A model generated the notes under the pieces. It was given only the letters and a program-made list of their open reading frames with translations. It was not told the origin of the DNA and ran no database searches. This document shows, one piece after another, positions 34,466 through 43,525 of a stretch of DNA of 64,000 nucleotides. The stretch's first letter is position 1; every line of letters begins with the position of its first letter. The translations under genes were made by a program, and so were the position numbers. This stretch comes from Halostella pelagica (GTDB lineage Archaea > Halobacteriota > Halobacteria > Halobacteriales > Natronoarchaeaceae): positions 1,178,001-1,242,000 of the forward strand of contig CP040678.1 in assembly GCA_005954745.1 (NCBI GenBank). The letters run 5' to 3'.

Positions 34466-35458
34466 CTACCGGTCGAGAGCGGCGGGCGGACCGCCGGGGA
34501 GACGGTCCCGGTCGTGGTCCACGGTGAAGTCGATATCGGGGCCCGCGGGAACGATCTGCTTCGGATTCAGGTCAGTGTGACTGCGGTAATAATGCGTTTT
34601 GATCTGCTCCAGGTTCACTGTCTCTGCTACTCCCGGGAGTTGGTACAGTTCGCGCAGATAGCTCCAGAGATCGTCGTAATCGGCGATCTGCCTGACGTTA
34701 CATTTGAAATGGGTGTGATACACGGCGTCGAACCGGATCAGCGTCGTAAACATCGCGATGTCGGCCTCGGTGAGGCGGTCCCCAGCGAGATATCGCCGAT
34801 CCGCCAGCATCTCGTCCCAGTGGTCCAACGCATCGAACAGTTCCCCGACTGCACGTTCGTACGCCTCCTGCGTGTCGGCGAACCCGGCGCGGTACACCCC
34901 GTTGTTGATCGGTTCGTATATCTCGTCGATGATCCGGTCGATGTCGTCCTGATACCCCTCCGGGTACAGGTCCACGTCGTTGGCGGCAATATCGTCGAAT
35001 GCCAGGTCGAACATCCGCATTATCTCTTCGGACTCGTTGTTGACGATAGTCTCTCGCTTACGGTCCCAGAGAACGGGAACGGTCACCCGGCCTGTGAACT
35101 CGGGGTCTGCCGCAGTGTACACCTCACGCAGGTAATCCGACCCGTGTATCGTATCCGACGTACAGTCCTCTTTCTCCGGCGAGAACTCCCAGCCGTCGTT
35201 CTGGCGATACGGGTCGACGACGTCCACGGAGATAGCGTGGTCTAATCCCTTCAACGCCCGGGTTACGAGCGTACGATGCGCCCACGGGCACGCGAGAGAA
35301 ACGTACAGATGGTATCGGCCCTCTTCCGGGGTGAATTTCGCGCCCGGCGCGTCCCGTACCCAGTCTCGAAACGAGGTCTCCTGACGTTCGAACTCACCCT
35401 CCTCGTTCGTCGATTCGTAGGCGTCGGTCCGCCACTCGCCGTCCACGAGCATGTTCAT
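34466..35458 (-). CDS. Xi-class glutathione S-transferase (glutathionyl-hydroquinone reductase-like)
   Basis: A 330-residue cytoplasmic enzyme of the YqjG/ECM4 family. The hallmark active-site CPW occurs in YVSLACPWAHRTL (Cys near residue 58), and the thiol-binding VPVLWDRKRETIVNNESEEI follows. The C-terminal helical domain has AGDRLTEADIAMFTTLIRFD and the family's VYHTHFKCN. Such enzymes reduce glutathionyl-hydroquinones; haloarchaea contain gamma-glutamylcysteine rather than glutathione, so the natural thiol is probably different (inference). The ATG at 35458 is used; an ATG two codons downstream is equally possible. Confidence 0.92.
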   Translation of the reverse strand: MNMLVDGEWRTDAYESTNEEGEFERQETSFRDWVRDAPGAKFTPEEGRYHLYVSLACPWAHRTLVTRALKGLDHAISVDVVDPYRQNDGWEFSPEKEDCTSDTIHGSDYLREVYTAADPEFTGRVTVPVLWDRKRETIVNNESEEIMRMFDLAFDDIAANDVDLYPEGYQDDIDRIIDEIYEPINNGVYRAGFADTQEAYERAVGELFDALDHWDEMLADRRYLAGDRLTEADIAMFTTLIRFDAVYHTHFKCNVRQIADYDDLWSYLRELYQLPGVAETVNLEQIKTHYYRSHTDLNPKQIVPAGPDIDFTVDHDRDRLPGGPPAALDR

Positions 35459-35758
35459 GGCTGACGATCAGCGTCCGACAGTGAAATGTTCAGTGCCTCC
35501 GGAACCGGGAAACCGCGTGATGAACGGTAAAATAACAGCATCTTCGCGTAAATTATCCAATTGTGAATAGTAAATAATAAACCAGTGGCGCTGAAACTCC
35601 ATTTCGCTGAGGGGTGAAAGACGATGGCAGTCGAAGCGGTGATAGCGTCGGTGAGCGACTTCCGACGTTCGAACGACCGTCTTCGTGTCGGCTCGACGGG
35701 GATCCTCCGGGGCTTGATCGCCAGTTGGGTGTCAGGTGAGTGGGCGTACAGTCCCGTT
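35459..35758. other. 300-base gap with an AT-rich pocket
   Basis: No gene is supported. Bases about 35525-35585 are conspicuously AT-rich (AAATTATCCAATTG, AGTAAATAATAAACC), which could hold promoters or transcription ends for the flanking genes, since the glutathione transferase is read away from it and the nuclease-like gene ends at 35759. Small open frames here lack family likeness. Confidence 0.35.
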
Positions 35759-36931
35759 CTACCAATCACCCTGAAACATTACACGAAGGCCGGACTGTCC
35801 CGCTAGTTCGCGAACTACCGCTTTTGCCGAGGATGCATCGAGCGTCGCGAGTAGACAGTAGCCGTTCGAGAGGCGTCGATGCGACCGCATCTCCGTTCCG
35901 TTCGGATGAACGGGAGTGCGAGCGAGCACCGCTCGACCCTTCTCGTCGCTGGCATCCGGACGCCACGGTAAGGTGAGCCGAGAGTCCAGAGCGTATCGGT
36001 CCAACAGGAGTTCTATCGCGTTCGCCATCGCTCCGACGGGGTCTTCGGTACCGACAGCGCCGACCGATGTCCGCCCGTCGAAAACTCGGACGACGTACTC
36101 ACCGCCTTCCGTCGTCGCGGACGAGGCGGACCTGCCGTCACCCGGGAAGCTACCCGCCCGGCCATCGTCGCCCGGCGATGCGTCTTTTCGCCCCGTCGCG
36201 GCAGGGTCGCCGTCAGTCGAGTCCGCCGAGTTACCTGCCGTCGCTTTCGGGGGCATCGCCGCGCCGCCGTCGTTCACGGCCGCGTCGTCCGGTCCGAGAG
36301 CGACGAGCAGGTCGTCGACGAACCCGTCGACGATGGCAGCGATCTCGTCCGTCGCCGCACCGTCGGCAGCCGCGACAAGAGTTTCGGTAAGAGACTCTGC
36401 CACGGCCTCTCTCCGTTTGGCGATACGTTCGGCAGCTATGCGTCGGTCCGCAGCCGGCCGGCGGGATTCGACTGCCGCCTTCGTGTACATCGAAACGGCG
36501 TCTTCGTACGAGGGAAGTCGGTCGAGTCGACACTCCAACCGCTCTACGTCGTCACCGTTTCTGGCGAGGAAGACGAACGACCGGCCGTTAGTGAGGATTC
36601 CCCAGTCGACACCGCCGGCGGTCATTCCGACCTCCAGACGGTCAATATCCGCTTCGCGGAGCGAATCCTCACAGGGAACAACATCTACGAAGACGGCGGG
36701 CCGGTCATCGACTCGAAGTACGTAGTCTACCGGGTTGCGGTCCGGAACATTCACGTCCGCTTCGACTTCCGGAAGGCGAACGTCCCATCCGAGCGCTTCG
36801 AGAAAGGGCTGAACGAGGCGGAGTTCGGTGTTCCGCAGCGAAAGGTCGTCCGATTCCGTGACTGCGGTGTGGGCGCGTTCGACGTACTCCCGCATGTCCG
36901 TACCGGTCATCGACTCCTCGTTGTCAGTCAT
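35759..36931 (-). CDS. HsdR-N-like (PD-(D/E)XK fold) protein, possibly inactive
   Basis: A 390-residue protein. Residues about 15-150 resemble the N-terminal nuclease domain of type I restriction R subunits: NTELRLVQPFLEALGWDV, NPVDYVLRVDDRPAVFVDVV, GVDWGILTNGRSFVFL. In active relatives the second strand reads like (V/I)EAK; here it is VDVV, so the catalytic Lys is missing. Residues about 240-290 are a disordered Ser/Asp/Gly linker, and the last 100 residues form an unrecognised domain. Start ATG 36931 lies eleven bases after a zinc-ribbon gene and about 25 bases after CTCTTTTACC, so it may be cotranscribed or have its own promoter. Confidence 0.7.
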   Translation of the reverse strand: MTDNEESMTGTDMREYVERAHTAVTESDDLSLRNTELRLVQPFLEALGWDVRLPEVEADVNVPDRNPVDYVLRVDDRPAVFVDVVPCEDSLREADIDRLEVGMTAGGVDWGILTNGRSFVFLARNGDDVERLECRLDRLPSYEDAVSMYTKAAVESRRPAADRRIAAERIAKRREAVAESLTETLVAAADGAATDEIAAIVDGFVDDLLVALGPDDAAVNDGGAAMPPKATAGNSADSTDGDPAATGRKDASPGDDGRAGSFPGDGRSASSATTEGGEYVVRVFDGRTSVGAVGTEDPVGAMANAIELLLDRYALDSRLTLPWRPDASDEKGRAVLARTPVHPNGTEMRSHRRLSNGYCLLATLDASSAKAVVRELAGQSGLRVMFQGDW

Positions 36932-36942
36932 CGCAGTTGTAC

Positions 36943-37068
36943 TTAGGGGTAAAAGAGGTCGGCGTGGTCGAACTGTCTGCCGCAGTCCGGGCACTCGTAC
37001 TTCGTTCCGTTTTCAGTCTCCACGACGGTACCGCAGTCGGGGCAGTCTGATCCGTTGACGAACGTCAT
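36943..37068 (-). CDS. 41-residue double CPxCG zinc-ribbon protein
   Basis: A very small gene easily overlooked: reading from the ATG at 37068 to TAA at 36943 gives 41 residues with two metal-binding knuckles, DCPDCG (residues 8-13) and ECPDCG (25-30), followed by RQFDHADLFYP. Two CxxC pairs fifteen residues apart form a typical zinc ribbon. Haloarchaea encode many such CPxCG micro-proteins, generally of unknown regulatory function. The stop is eleven bases before the HsdR-N-like gene, suggesting a two-gene operon. The acidic composition and perfect cysteine pattern argue that this is real. Confidence 0.8.
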   Translation of the reverse strand: MTFVNGSDCPDCGTVVETENGTKYECPDCGRQFDHADLFYP

Positions 37069-37173
37069 TCGCTCGTAGATGGACAGAGGGGTGACAAAAC
37101 GTTACCGGTCAGACCACCTGTCGGCTGGACGGGACGCCCGTCGCCGCCACCGAGAAGTCGTTACTATCGAGTA

Positions 37174-37548
37174 CTACGGACTGTCCTCGTTCTGGGCGTC
37201 CAGTCGGTCACCGACCTGTAGTGCGTTCTCCGCGGGCGAGACGGCGGCCAGCAACGAGTCGAACTCCACGACCCGAAGAGCCGTTAGTTTCGGAAGGTGG
37301 TCGTCGTAGATCGTCCCCTTGATCGCTTCCGGATCGCCCGCGTCCGCGTTCTCCGAGCCATCATTGCCTTCCCGCAAGGCGATCTGTCGGGCGATATCGA
37401 CGACCGGAACCGGATCCTCGGCCGCCAGAACGTGCGTTAGAAGCATACGCCGTCGCGGTGACTCGAGCACCTCGTCGACGACTGACTCCGGTAGCGGGCG
37501 GTCCGGACTGTTCGTCGGTTCGTCTGCGTCGGACGTGTCGAGAGACAT
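37174..37548 (-). CDS. Winged-helix protein (DUF7344-like)
   Basis: A 124-residue acidic protein with a probable winged-helix domain: LPESVVDEVLESPRRRMLLTH, VPVVDIARQIALRE and DDHLPKLTALRVVEFD match the helix-turn-helix and wing arrangement of haloarchaeal DUF7344-type regulators. The ATG at 37548 lies about 29 bases after GTATTTACC (around 37573-37582), fitting a leaderless mRNA. It is divergent from the chemotaxis transducer, but regulation of that gene is only a guess. Confidence 0.7.
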   Translation of the reverse strand: MSLDTSDADEPTNSPDRPLPESVVDEVLESPRRRMLLTHVLAAEDPVPVVDIARQIALREGNDGSENADAGDPEAIKGTIYDDHLPKLTALRVVEFDSLLAAVSPAENALQVGDRLDAQNEDSP

Positions 37549-37736
37549 GTTCGAACGATCCGTCCCAGAGGGTAAATACGGTAACACGTATCAAATAACC
37601 TGTACGCGCCAGGTTGGTCGCTTTTCTCCGGCCGTACACGAGTAGCACCCAGGTCGCTCGTACAGTCGTTTCGGGCGCGATTTCCCCGAAAGAACGACTA
37701 CGCAACGGGATATCAGTCGTGATAATAGCCGGTGAG

Positions 37737-37746
37737 GATTTATGTG
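37737..37746 (+). promoter_or_regulatory. TATA box of the transducer gene
   Basis: GATTTATGTG is centred about 29 bases before the ATG at 37770, so the mRNA should be leaderless or nearly so. This rules out the in-frame extension to 37614. Confidence 0.65.
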
Positions 37747-37769
37747 GTACTAGCGATGGTATCGACCAT

Positions 37770-40700
37770 ATGATAGGCGGCCTGCGATCACTAGTTCCGA
37801 AGTTTATAAGGCGAAGATACGCACTCAAGTTCGGAATCGTTCTGCTCATTCTCGGCCTGTCTGTCGGTACGATCGGGTACGTCGGTACCGCACAGATAGA
37901 GAACCAGGTGACCGAGGACGTGAACAATGACTACGCGGATCTCGCCCAACAAGAAGCGAACAACATCGAAAACTGGAACCAGCGAAACAAACTCCTGACC
38001 GAATCAGCCGCATCCTCCGCGACGGTGACGGGCGGCAACACGAGCGAGATTGACTCCGAGCTCAACAGACGTCAGGGGACGCTCGGAAGTGAAGCCCGAA
38101 GCATCGATTACGTCAATATGGTCGACGACGAAATCGTCGCGAGTTCCAACAGCGACCGCCAGGGAGTCGGAATTGATTCGCTCGACGAGCCGTGGACGGA
38201 GGACGTAAACGCCAGCATGGGGATGAACGTGTACGTCTCAGACATCTACAGTAAGGACGGCAGCGCGTATATTACGTACGTAAAGGCAGTCCCCGAAAGC
38301 AGCAGTAACGCGATAGCCTACACGTTCAGCGCCGACCAGTTCTCGACTCGGTTCCAGAGCGAAGGGAACGACGAAGTCGTGACTATCGTCGCCGACCGTG
38401 ACAACCGCATCCTCTTCGACGACGTCCCGATAACCAAAGAGGGCGACCAGTACGGCGCCACGTACTCGGCGAACAACTCTCTCGTCACCAGTGCCGCACC
38501 GGAAGGACAGGTGACTGTCATCGACGAGCCCACCGAAGGTCTCAGTGACAGCTACTACGAGATGGGCTCCGAAAAATACGTCGTGGGGTACGCGAGCGTC
38601 GAGGGAACCGATTGGGTCGTTCTCACTCACGAGTCGACCGACAACGCGTACGGTATCGTCGGCGACATCTCCCAATGGGGGATACTGGCGACGCTCGGCG
38701 GGGTTCTCCTGATCGGACTCGTCGGGGCCGTGGTCGGTCGTAGCACGTCGTCGGCGGTAGACCGCCTGACCTCCAAGACGGAGCAGATGGAGCAAGGGAA
38801 CCTCAACGTCGAGTTCGAGACCGCTCGGATCGACAACATCGGTCGGCTGTACGAAGGGTTCGGAAGCATGCGTAACGCGCTTCGCGAACAGATTCAAGAG
38901 GCGCAGGCCGCCCGCGAGGAGGCCGAGCAGGCCCGCTCGCAGGCCGAGCAGATGAACCGGCATCTGGAGCTCAAAGCCGACCAGTACAGCGAGATCATGC
39001 AGGAGTGTGCGGACGGGAACCTCACCGCACGGCTCGACCCGGAAAGCGAGAGCGACGCGATGACGGACATCGCCGAGGAGTTCAACGAGATGGTCGACGA
39101 GATCGAAGAGACCACCGAGCAGGTCAAGAACTTCGCGAACGAGGTCGCAACCTCCAGCGAGGAGGTCACGGCGAGTTCCGAGGAAGTTCGCTCGGCGTCC
39201 GAGCAGGTGACCGAATCCATCCAGGAGATTTCGGACGGTGCGGAACAGCAAAACGACTCCCTGCAGTCCGTGTCACAGGAGATGTCCGGCCTCTCGACGA
39301 CGGTCGAAGAGATCGCTTCGTCCTCGAACGAGGTCGCCGACATCGCGGAGCGGACCGCCGAAACCGGCCGCCAGGGTCGCCAGGCTGCCGAGGAGGCCAT
39401 CGAGGGGATGCGCCAGATCGAAGACGAGTCCGAACAGGCCGTCGACGAGATCGAACAGCTCGAAGCCGAGATGGAGCAGATCGACGAACTGATCGACTTC
39501 ATTACGGAGATCGCCGAACAGACCAACATGCTCGCGCTGAACGCCAACATCGAGGCCGCCCGGTCCGGCGAATCCGGTGAGGGTTTCTCTGTCGTCGCGA
39601 GCGAGGTCAAGGAACTGGCGGAAGACACGAAAGACGCCGCAGAGGAGATCGAGGAACGCCTAGAGCAGATCCAGGACCAGACCGAACGGACCGCGGAGGA
39701 GGTCCAGCGGACGAGCAGTCAGGTGGCCCAACACACCGACTCTGTCGAGAACGCGGTGGACGCGCTCGAAGAGATCGCCGGATACGCACAGGAGACCAAC
39801 ACCGGCGTTCAGGAGATCAGTGCCGCCACGGAGCAGCAGGCTGCCTCCACCCAGCAGGTCGTCGCGATGGTCGACGAGGCCGCGACGATCAGCGAGGACA
39901 CGACGAGCGAGGCGGAGAACGTCGCCGCCGCCGCGGAGGAACAGACCACCGCACTGACCGAAGTGTCCCGAAGCGCAAGCGACTTGGCGGAACAGGCAAG
40001 CCGCCTGAGCGAAGCGTTGGACCGCTTCGATACCGACGCCGACGCCAGCATGGACTCGTTCGAACCGGACGACGACCGGCCGGACGACTCGGCAGACGTG
40101 TCCGACATCACTGCGGCGGCCGAAGCGGCCGCCAGAAGCTCGGAACCGACGACGGACTCCGAGGACACCCCTGACGCCGAATCCGCTGACTCCGACGGTG
40201 ACACGGAGGACGAGGTCGTCGCACAGTCGACGCCGCAGACCGACACCGGGCAGGGTGCCGTCGAGTTCTCGGCGGGCGAATCCGACGAACCGGACGCGTT
40301 GGCTGGCGAGAACGAGACGGCGGAACGCACCGAATCGAACGGTCACACCGACGAGAGCGCGGATATCGCACTCGGCGATGAGGGCTCCGATTCGCAGACC
40401 GCCGGGTCTGACGCGGCCACGGACTTCGACGACGAGTCCGACGACCCTCTCGTCACGTCCTCGGACGGGGAGAGCGACACCGCGGCGGACGCGGTGGCCG
40501 CTCCCTCACCTGACGATCAGGAGAGTCAGGATCCGCTCGCTGACGACAGCAACGGCACGCCGGATCCGCTTGCCGATGACACCGACGATACGTCGGATCC
40601 GCTTGCCGACGACACTGACGATACGTCGGATCCGCTTGCCGACGACACCGATGATACGTCGGACCCGCTGGCGAACGCCGGAGGGGCCGCCGACAGTGAT

Positions 40701-40925
40701 GACACCAGTTCGCAAGCGGACGACGACGACGCTCTCGGTCTAGAGTTCGAGACGACTGACTCCGGAGTGGAGGACGAACCGGTCGAAGACGATGGGGCGG
40801 TCGACCCTGAAACGGACGATACCGAGGCGGACACCGACGACGAGTCCGTAGACGACGCTGCGGAGAGTGATGAAGACGAGAACGACGACATGTTCTCGTT
40901 CGTGCAGGACGAACCGGAGGATTAG
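37770..40925 (+). CDS. Haloarchaeal transducer (methyl-accepting chemotaxis protein) with a long acidic tail
   Basis: Membrane chemoreceptor of 1051 residues. TM1 spans about 18-38, an extracellular sensory (Cache-like) domain about 40-300, TM2 about 302-323, HAMP regions about 325-470, and the signalling coiled coil about 470-750 with hairpin tip [20 protein letters not shown] near 580. Residues 757-1051 form an Asp/Glu/Ser/Thr-rich tail including four tandem 11-residue copies such as [11 protein letters not shown]; such a long tail is unusual. Ligand unknown. The gene converges on cheR, and the two stop codons overlap by two bases (40923-40924), placing the receptor directly beside its methyltransferase gene. 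Confidence 0.93.
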   Translation: MIGGLRSLVPKFIRRRYALKFGIVLLILGLSVGTIGYVGTAQIENQVTEDVNNDYADLAQQEANNIENWNQRNKLLTESAASSATVTGGNTSEIDSELNRRQGTLGSEARSIDYVNMVDDEIVASSNSDRQGVGIDSLDEPWTEDVNASMGMNVYVSDIYSKDGSAYITYVKAVPESSSNAIAYTFSADQFSTRFQSEGNDEVVTIVADRDNRILFDDVPITKEGDQYGATYSANNSLVTSAAPEGQVTVIDEPTEGLSDSYYEMGSEKYVVGYASVEGTDWVVLTHESTDNAYGIVGDISQWGILATLGGVLLIGLVGAVVGRSTSSAVDRLTSKTEQMEQGNLNVEFETARIDNIGRLYEGFGSMRNALREQIQEAQAAREEAEQARSQAEQMNRHLELKADQYSEIMQECADGNLTARLDPESESDAMTDIAEEFNEMVDEIEETTEQVKNFANEVATSSEEVTASSEEVRSASEQVTESIQEISDGAEQQNDSLQSVSQEMSGLSTTVEEIASSSNEVADIAERTAETGRQGRQAAEEAIEGMRQIEDESEQAVDEIEQLEAEMEQIDELIDFITEIAEQTNMLALNANIEAARSGESGEGFSVVASEVKELAEDTKDAAEEIEERLEQIQDQTERTAEEVQRTSSQVAQHTDSVENAVDALEEIAGYAQETNTGVQEISAATEQQAASTQQVVAMVDEAATISEDTTSEAENVAAAAEEQTTALTEVSRSASDLAEQASRLSEALDRFDTDADASMDSFEPDDDRPDDSADVSDITAAAEAAARSSEPTTDSEDTPDAESADSDGDTEDEVVAQSTPQTDTGQGAVEFSAGESDEPDALAGENETAERTESNGHTDESADIALGDEGSDSQTAGSDAATDFDDESDDPLVTSSDGESDTAADAVAAPSPDDQESQDPLADDSNGTPDPLADDTDDTSDPLADDTDDTSDPLADDTDDTSDPLANAGGAADSDDTSSQADDDDALGLEFETTDSGVEDEPVEDDGAVDPETDDTEADTDDESVDDAAESDEDENDDMFSFVQDEPED
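40529..40660 (+). repeat. Four in-frame 33-base tandem repeats in the transducer gene
   Basis: Units start at 40529, 40562, 40595 and 40628, each opening with GGATCCGCT; a partial fifth follows at 40661. Units 2-4 are nearly identical while unit 1 has diverged. They encode repeats of [11 protein letters not shown]. The 33-base period keeps the reading frame, so copy number can vary without breaking the protein. Confidence 0.9.
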
Positions 40926-41725
40926 TCGCGCCGGTATATCCGCAATCGGCCGTCGAGAACTTCGAACGCGCCTTTTAGATTCGGCGGGATCGTTTCTGCT
41001 TTACCGATGACCAGATAGCCACCGGGCCGAATCGATTCGGTGAGCGTCTCGAGGATCGGTTGCTTGTACTCGCTGTCGATGTAGATAAAGAGGTTCCGAC
41101 AGATAACCAGGTCGAACCCGGCCTTTGGCTGGTCGTTGATCAGGTCGTGATGTTCGAATGTAACGTGTCGTTGGATCTGGTCCCGGACCGAGAACGTGGA
41201 GTCCTGCTGCTCGACGAAGCGGTGATAGTTCGACAGAAAGTTCAGTTGCTCTTGAATGTCGATAGTCCGTGTCGTCTCGTAGACGCCTGCTCGGGCGGAG
41301 CGAAGCGCCTTGTCGTTGATGTCCGTAGCGAGGACGTTCAGTTTTTCCTCGTCGGTCCGAGGGTCGTCGTGGGCCAGCATCGCCAGCGAGTACGGTTCGC
41401 GTCCGTCCGCACAGGCGGCGCTCCAGGCGTGTATCTGCTCTTTTTCCTCCGACAGTTCGCGGAGAACGGAACGAATGCCCTCCCAGACGTCCTCGTTCCG
41501 AAAGAACCCGGTGACGTTGATGCTCAGGGCGTCCAACAGGGCTTCCCGTTCGTCGGTGTCCGCTCGCAGGACCTCGAGATACTCGTCGTAATCGTCGGAC
41601 CCCGTCCGTCGCATCCGGGATGCGAGGCGACGTTGGAGGTAGCTATCGTTGTAGTGACTCGTCGCGAAGTCCATCTCGTCTTCGATGAACCCGGCGAGTC
41701 GCGTGAACGACTCGTCGGTGCTCAC
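40922..41725 (-). CDS. cheR: Chemotaxis protein methyltransferase
   Basis: Methylates receptor glutamates with S-adenosylmethionine during adaptation; 267 residues. The N-terminal helical domain is followed by [19 protein letters not shown], the SAM-binding [18 protein letters not shown] and [23 protein letters not shown], and the C-terminal [14 protein letters not shown]. Translation starts at GTG 41725, which overlaps the cheD stop (GTGA). It is the last gene of the minus-strand che series. Confidence 0.95.
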   Translation of the reverse strand: MSTDESFTRLAGFIEDEMDFATSHYNDSYLQRRLASRMRRTGSDDYDEYLEVLRADTDEREALLDALSINVTGFFRNEDVWEGIRSVLRELSEEKEQIHAWSAACADGREPYSLAMLAHDDPRTDEEKLNVLATDINDKALRSARAGVYETTRTIDIQEQLNFLSNYHRFVEQQDSTFSVRDQIQRHVTFEHHDLINDQPKAGFDLVICRNLFIYIDSEYKQPILETLTESIRPGGYLVIGKAETIPPNLKGAFEVLDGRLRIYRRD

Positions 41726-42243
41726 AGTTCTGTCACTCCGCTCTCGTCCTCCGAGGAGTTGATCGATAGCGTCCCGTTACTTGCGTCGAACTCGACGGTG
41801 CGTCCGCGCTGTCCGCCGACTTCCTCCGCGACGATCGGGACGCCGAGTTTGTCGAGTTCCTCGCGGGCCGCGTCGACGTTGCGTTTGCCGACGGCCTCCC
41901 CGAAGCTCTCGAACTCGAACATGTCGCTCCCCCCGGCGATCTTCGCTTCGACGGACGTGTACGTTGCCCCCGCTTCGACCATCTGTCGAAGCATCGCCCG
42001 AATAGCAGTGTCCGCGAACTTTCCCGGATTGCCGTCGCTGTCCTCGTTCGAGTCGCCGTCCGGAAGCATCACGTGTGCGAGTCCGGCGACTCCGGAGTCG
42101 GCGTCGTACAAGGCGACGGCCAGACACGACCCCAGTCCGTACGACTTCAGCGTCACGTCTTCCGCGGTGATGTAGAACTCGGAGATGCCGACCTGAATCG
42201 GGTCCGGAGTCGGCGCTCCCGGTTCGCTGCCGTACGTTTTCAT
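41722..42243 (-). CDS. cheD: Chemoreceptor glutamine deamidase
   Basis: Deamidates receptor glutamines and interacts with CheC; 173 residues. The catalytic motif is GLGSCLAVALYD with Cys near residue 39 and His in AGLAHVMLPDGD near 58; a conserved Thr/Ala region AGATYTSVEAKIAGGSDMF follows. The ATG at 42243 overlaps the tandem-cheC stop (ATGA); the open frame extending upstream is a shadow of that gene. Confidence 0.95.
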   Translation of the reverse strand: MKTYGSEPGAPTPDPIQVGISEFYITAEDVTLKSYGLGSCLAVALYDADSGVAGLAHVMLPDGDSNEDSDGNPGKFADTAIRAMLRQMVEAGATYTSVEAKIAGGSDMFEFESFGEAVGKRNVDAAREELDKLGVPIVAEEVGGQRGRTVEFDASNGTLSINSSEDESGVTEL

Positions 42244-43487
42244 GTATCTGATTCGACCTCGTCGACCGGGAACTCCGCGGTCGTCTTCGCGTCCTCGACG
42301 CGGTCCACGTCGAGGTCGTTCAGCGCGCGCTCCAGGTCGTCTTCGTTCGGAATGGCGTAAATGTCGCAGTCGAACGCCCGGTCTGCGGCCTGGATCTGGG
42401 TGTCGAAGACGAACGCGTACTCCTGGTTCTCGCCGAGGTCGATCACGACGGGGTCGATGACCGCCGCGCCCATGTCGTGGATGAACTCCGGCGGCGAGTG
42501 GTCGATGGTCGTGTCGAGCACGTTCGCCCACCCGTCGAGGAAGCCGCTGGCCATGATATTGCCCAGTTCTTTGATGGCGCTCGTTCCCATCTCTCCGAAC
42601 TCGTTGTCGGGCGGCGACGGCACTGTCGCCTCGACTATCTCCCGCGCCGACGCCTCGTCGAACAGGAACAGGAGATAGCCGCTCGGCGTTCCGTCGAAGG
42701 AGAACGCGACGCCGACCTTCTTCTCGTTCGCTATCTCCTCGGGGATCGTCTCCAACGAGACGAAGTTGAGTCGACGGATCTCGACTACCGTCTCGATGCC
42801 GGTCAGCGTCGTCACCGCGCTCGCGACCTCCGTCGCCCCCTGCTGGGCGAGTTTGTCGAATCCGACCAGTTTGTCGTACTCGATGCCGTCGCTGCCGTCG
42901 ACGCGCTGGCGCTCTAGGATCTCCGACATCGAGTCGTGTTCGGGAAGCAGGTAATGCTTGTATCCGATCTCTCTGCCCACCGCCTCGATCTGGCTTCGGA
43001 ACAGGAGCGCGAGGTCCTCGTCGCTGGGGGCGGTTTCGAGGTCGCCGAAGAACGGCTCGGCCGTCTCGCCCTCGATGAAATCAGGCGTGGAGACGTCGAT
43101 CACCGTTCCGAGAACGTCGGCCCACCCGTCGATGAACCCGTTGGTCATGATCTGACCGACCTCCGTGACAGCGCTCTGGTCCATCTCGTCGAACTCTTCC
43201 GACGCGGCCTCCTTGACCAGCGTCTGAACGACCTGAAGGGCGGCGTCGCGGTCGAAAATGATGATCGAGTGCCCCTCCAGGCCGGCGCTCAGTTCGACTC
43301 TGACGCCGACTTTCTCGGAGCCGTCGTCGATCTCGGCGCGGATCTCGGAGCCGCGCATGAAGTTGAGTTTCGTCACGCCGACGCGAGTCTGGACCCCGGT
43401 CATACTCGTGAGACGACCGGCGGCCAGGCCCGCGCCTTCGCGAGCCATACGGTAGAACGTACCCAGCGCATTGACATCTAATTTCAT
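42240..43487 (-). CDS. cheC: Tandem CheC-domain protein
   Basis: A 415-residue protein with two CheC-like halves. Half one (about 1-200) has DQSAVTEVGQIMTNGFIDGW; half two (about 205-400) has MGTSAIKELGNIMASGFLDGW. The E-x2-N-x-M phosphatase signature is complete in the second half (ELGNIM), but the first has EVGQIM with Gln for Asn, so only one half may dephosphorylate CheY-P. Haloarchaea often have several CheC paralogues; CheC also binds CheD. SD-like GAGG lies nine bases before the ATG, which overlaps the end of a 13-codon mini frame. Confidence 0.9.
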   Translation of the reverse strand: MKLDVNALGTFYRMAREGAGLAAGRLTSMTGVQTRVGVTKLNFMRGSEIRAEIDDGSEKVGVRVELSAGLEGHSIIIFDRDAALQVVQTLVKEAASEEFDEMDQSAVTEVGQIMTNGFIDGWADVLGTVIDVSTPDFIEGETAEPFFGDLETAPSDEDLALLFRSQIEAVGREIGYKHYLLPEHDSMSEILERQRVDGSDGIEYDKLVGFDKLAQQGATEVASAVTTLTGIETVVEIRRLNFVSLETIPEEIANEKKVGVAFSFDGTPSGYLLFLFDEASAREIVEATVPSPPDNEFGEMGTSAIKELGNIMASGFLDGWANVLDTTIDHSPPEFIHDMGAAVIDPVVIDLGENQEYAFVFDTQIQAADRAFDCDIYAIPNEDDLERALNDLDVDRVEDAKTTAEFPVDEVESDT

Positions 43488-43525
43488 CTGAATTCCCTCG
43501 TAGCGTTATCTCTTCCGTCGCTCAT
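43484..43525 (-). other. 13-codon mini open frame bridging the two cheC genes
   Basis: Starts with ATG at 43525 overlapping the upstream cheC stop (ATGA) and ends with TGA at 43484, overlapping the next cheC ATG (ATGA). It would encode MSDGRDNATREFR. Its exact double overlap suggests a translational coupling device rather than a functional peptide, but chance is possible. Confidence 0.35.

Noticed and set aside
40529-40675. Regular 33-base repeats considered as a CRISPR array
   Set aside because: They are contiguous without spacers, in frame, and encode an acidic protein repeat inside the transducer gene.
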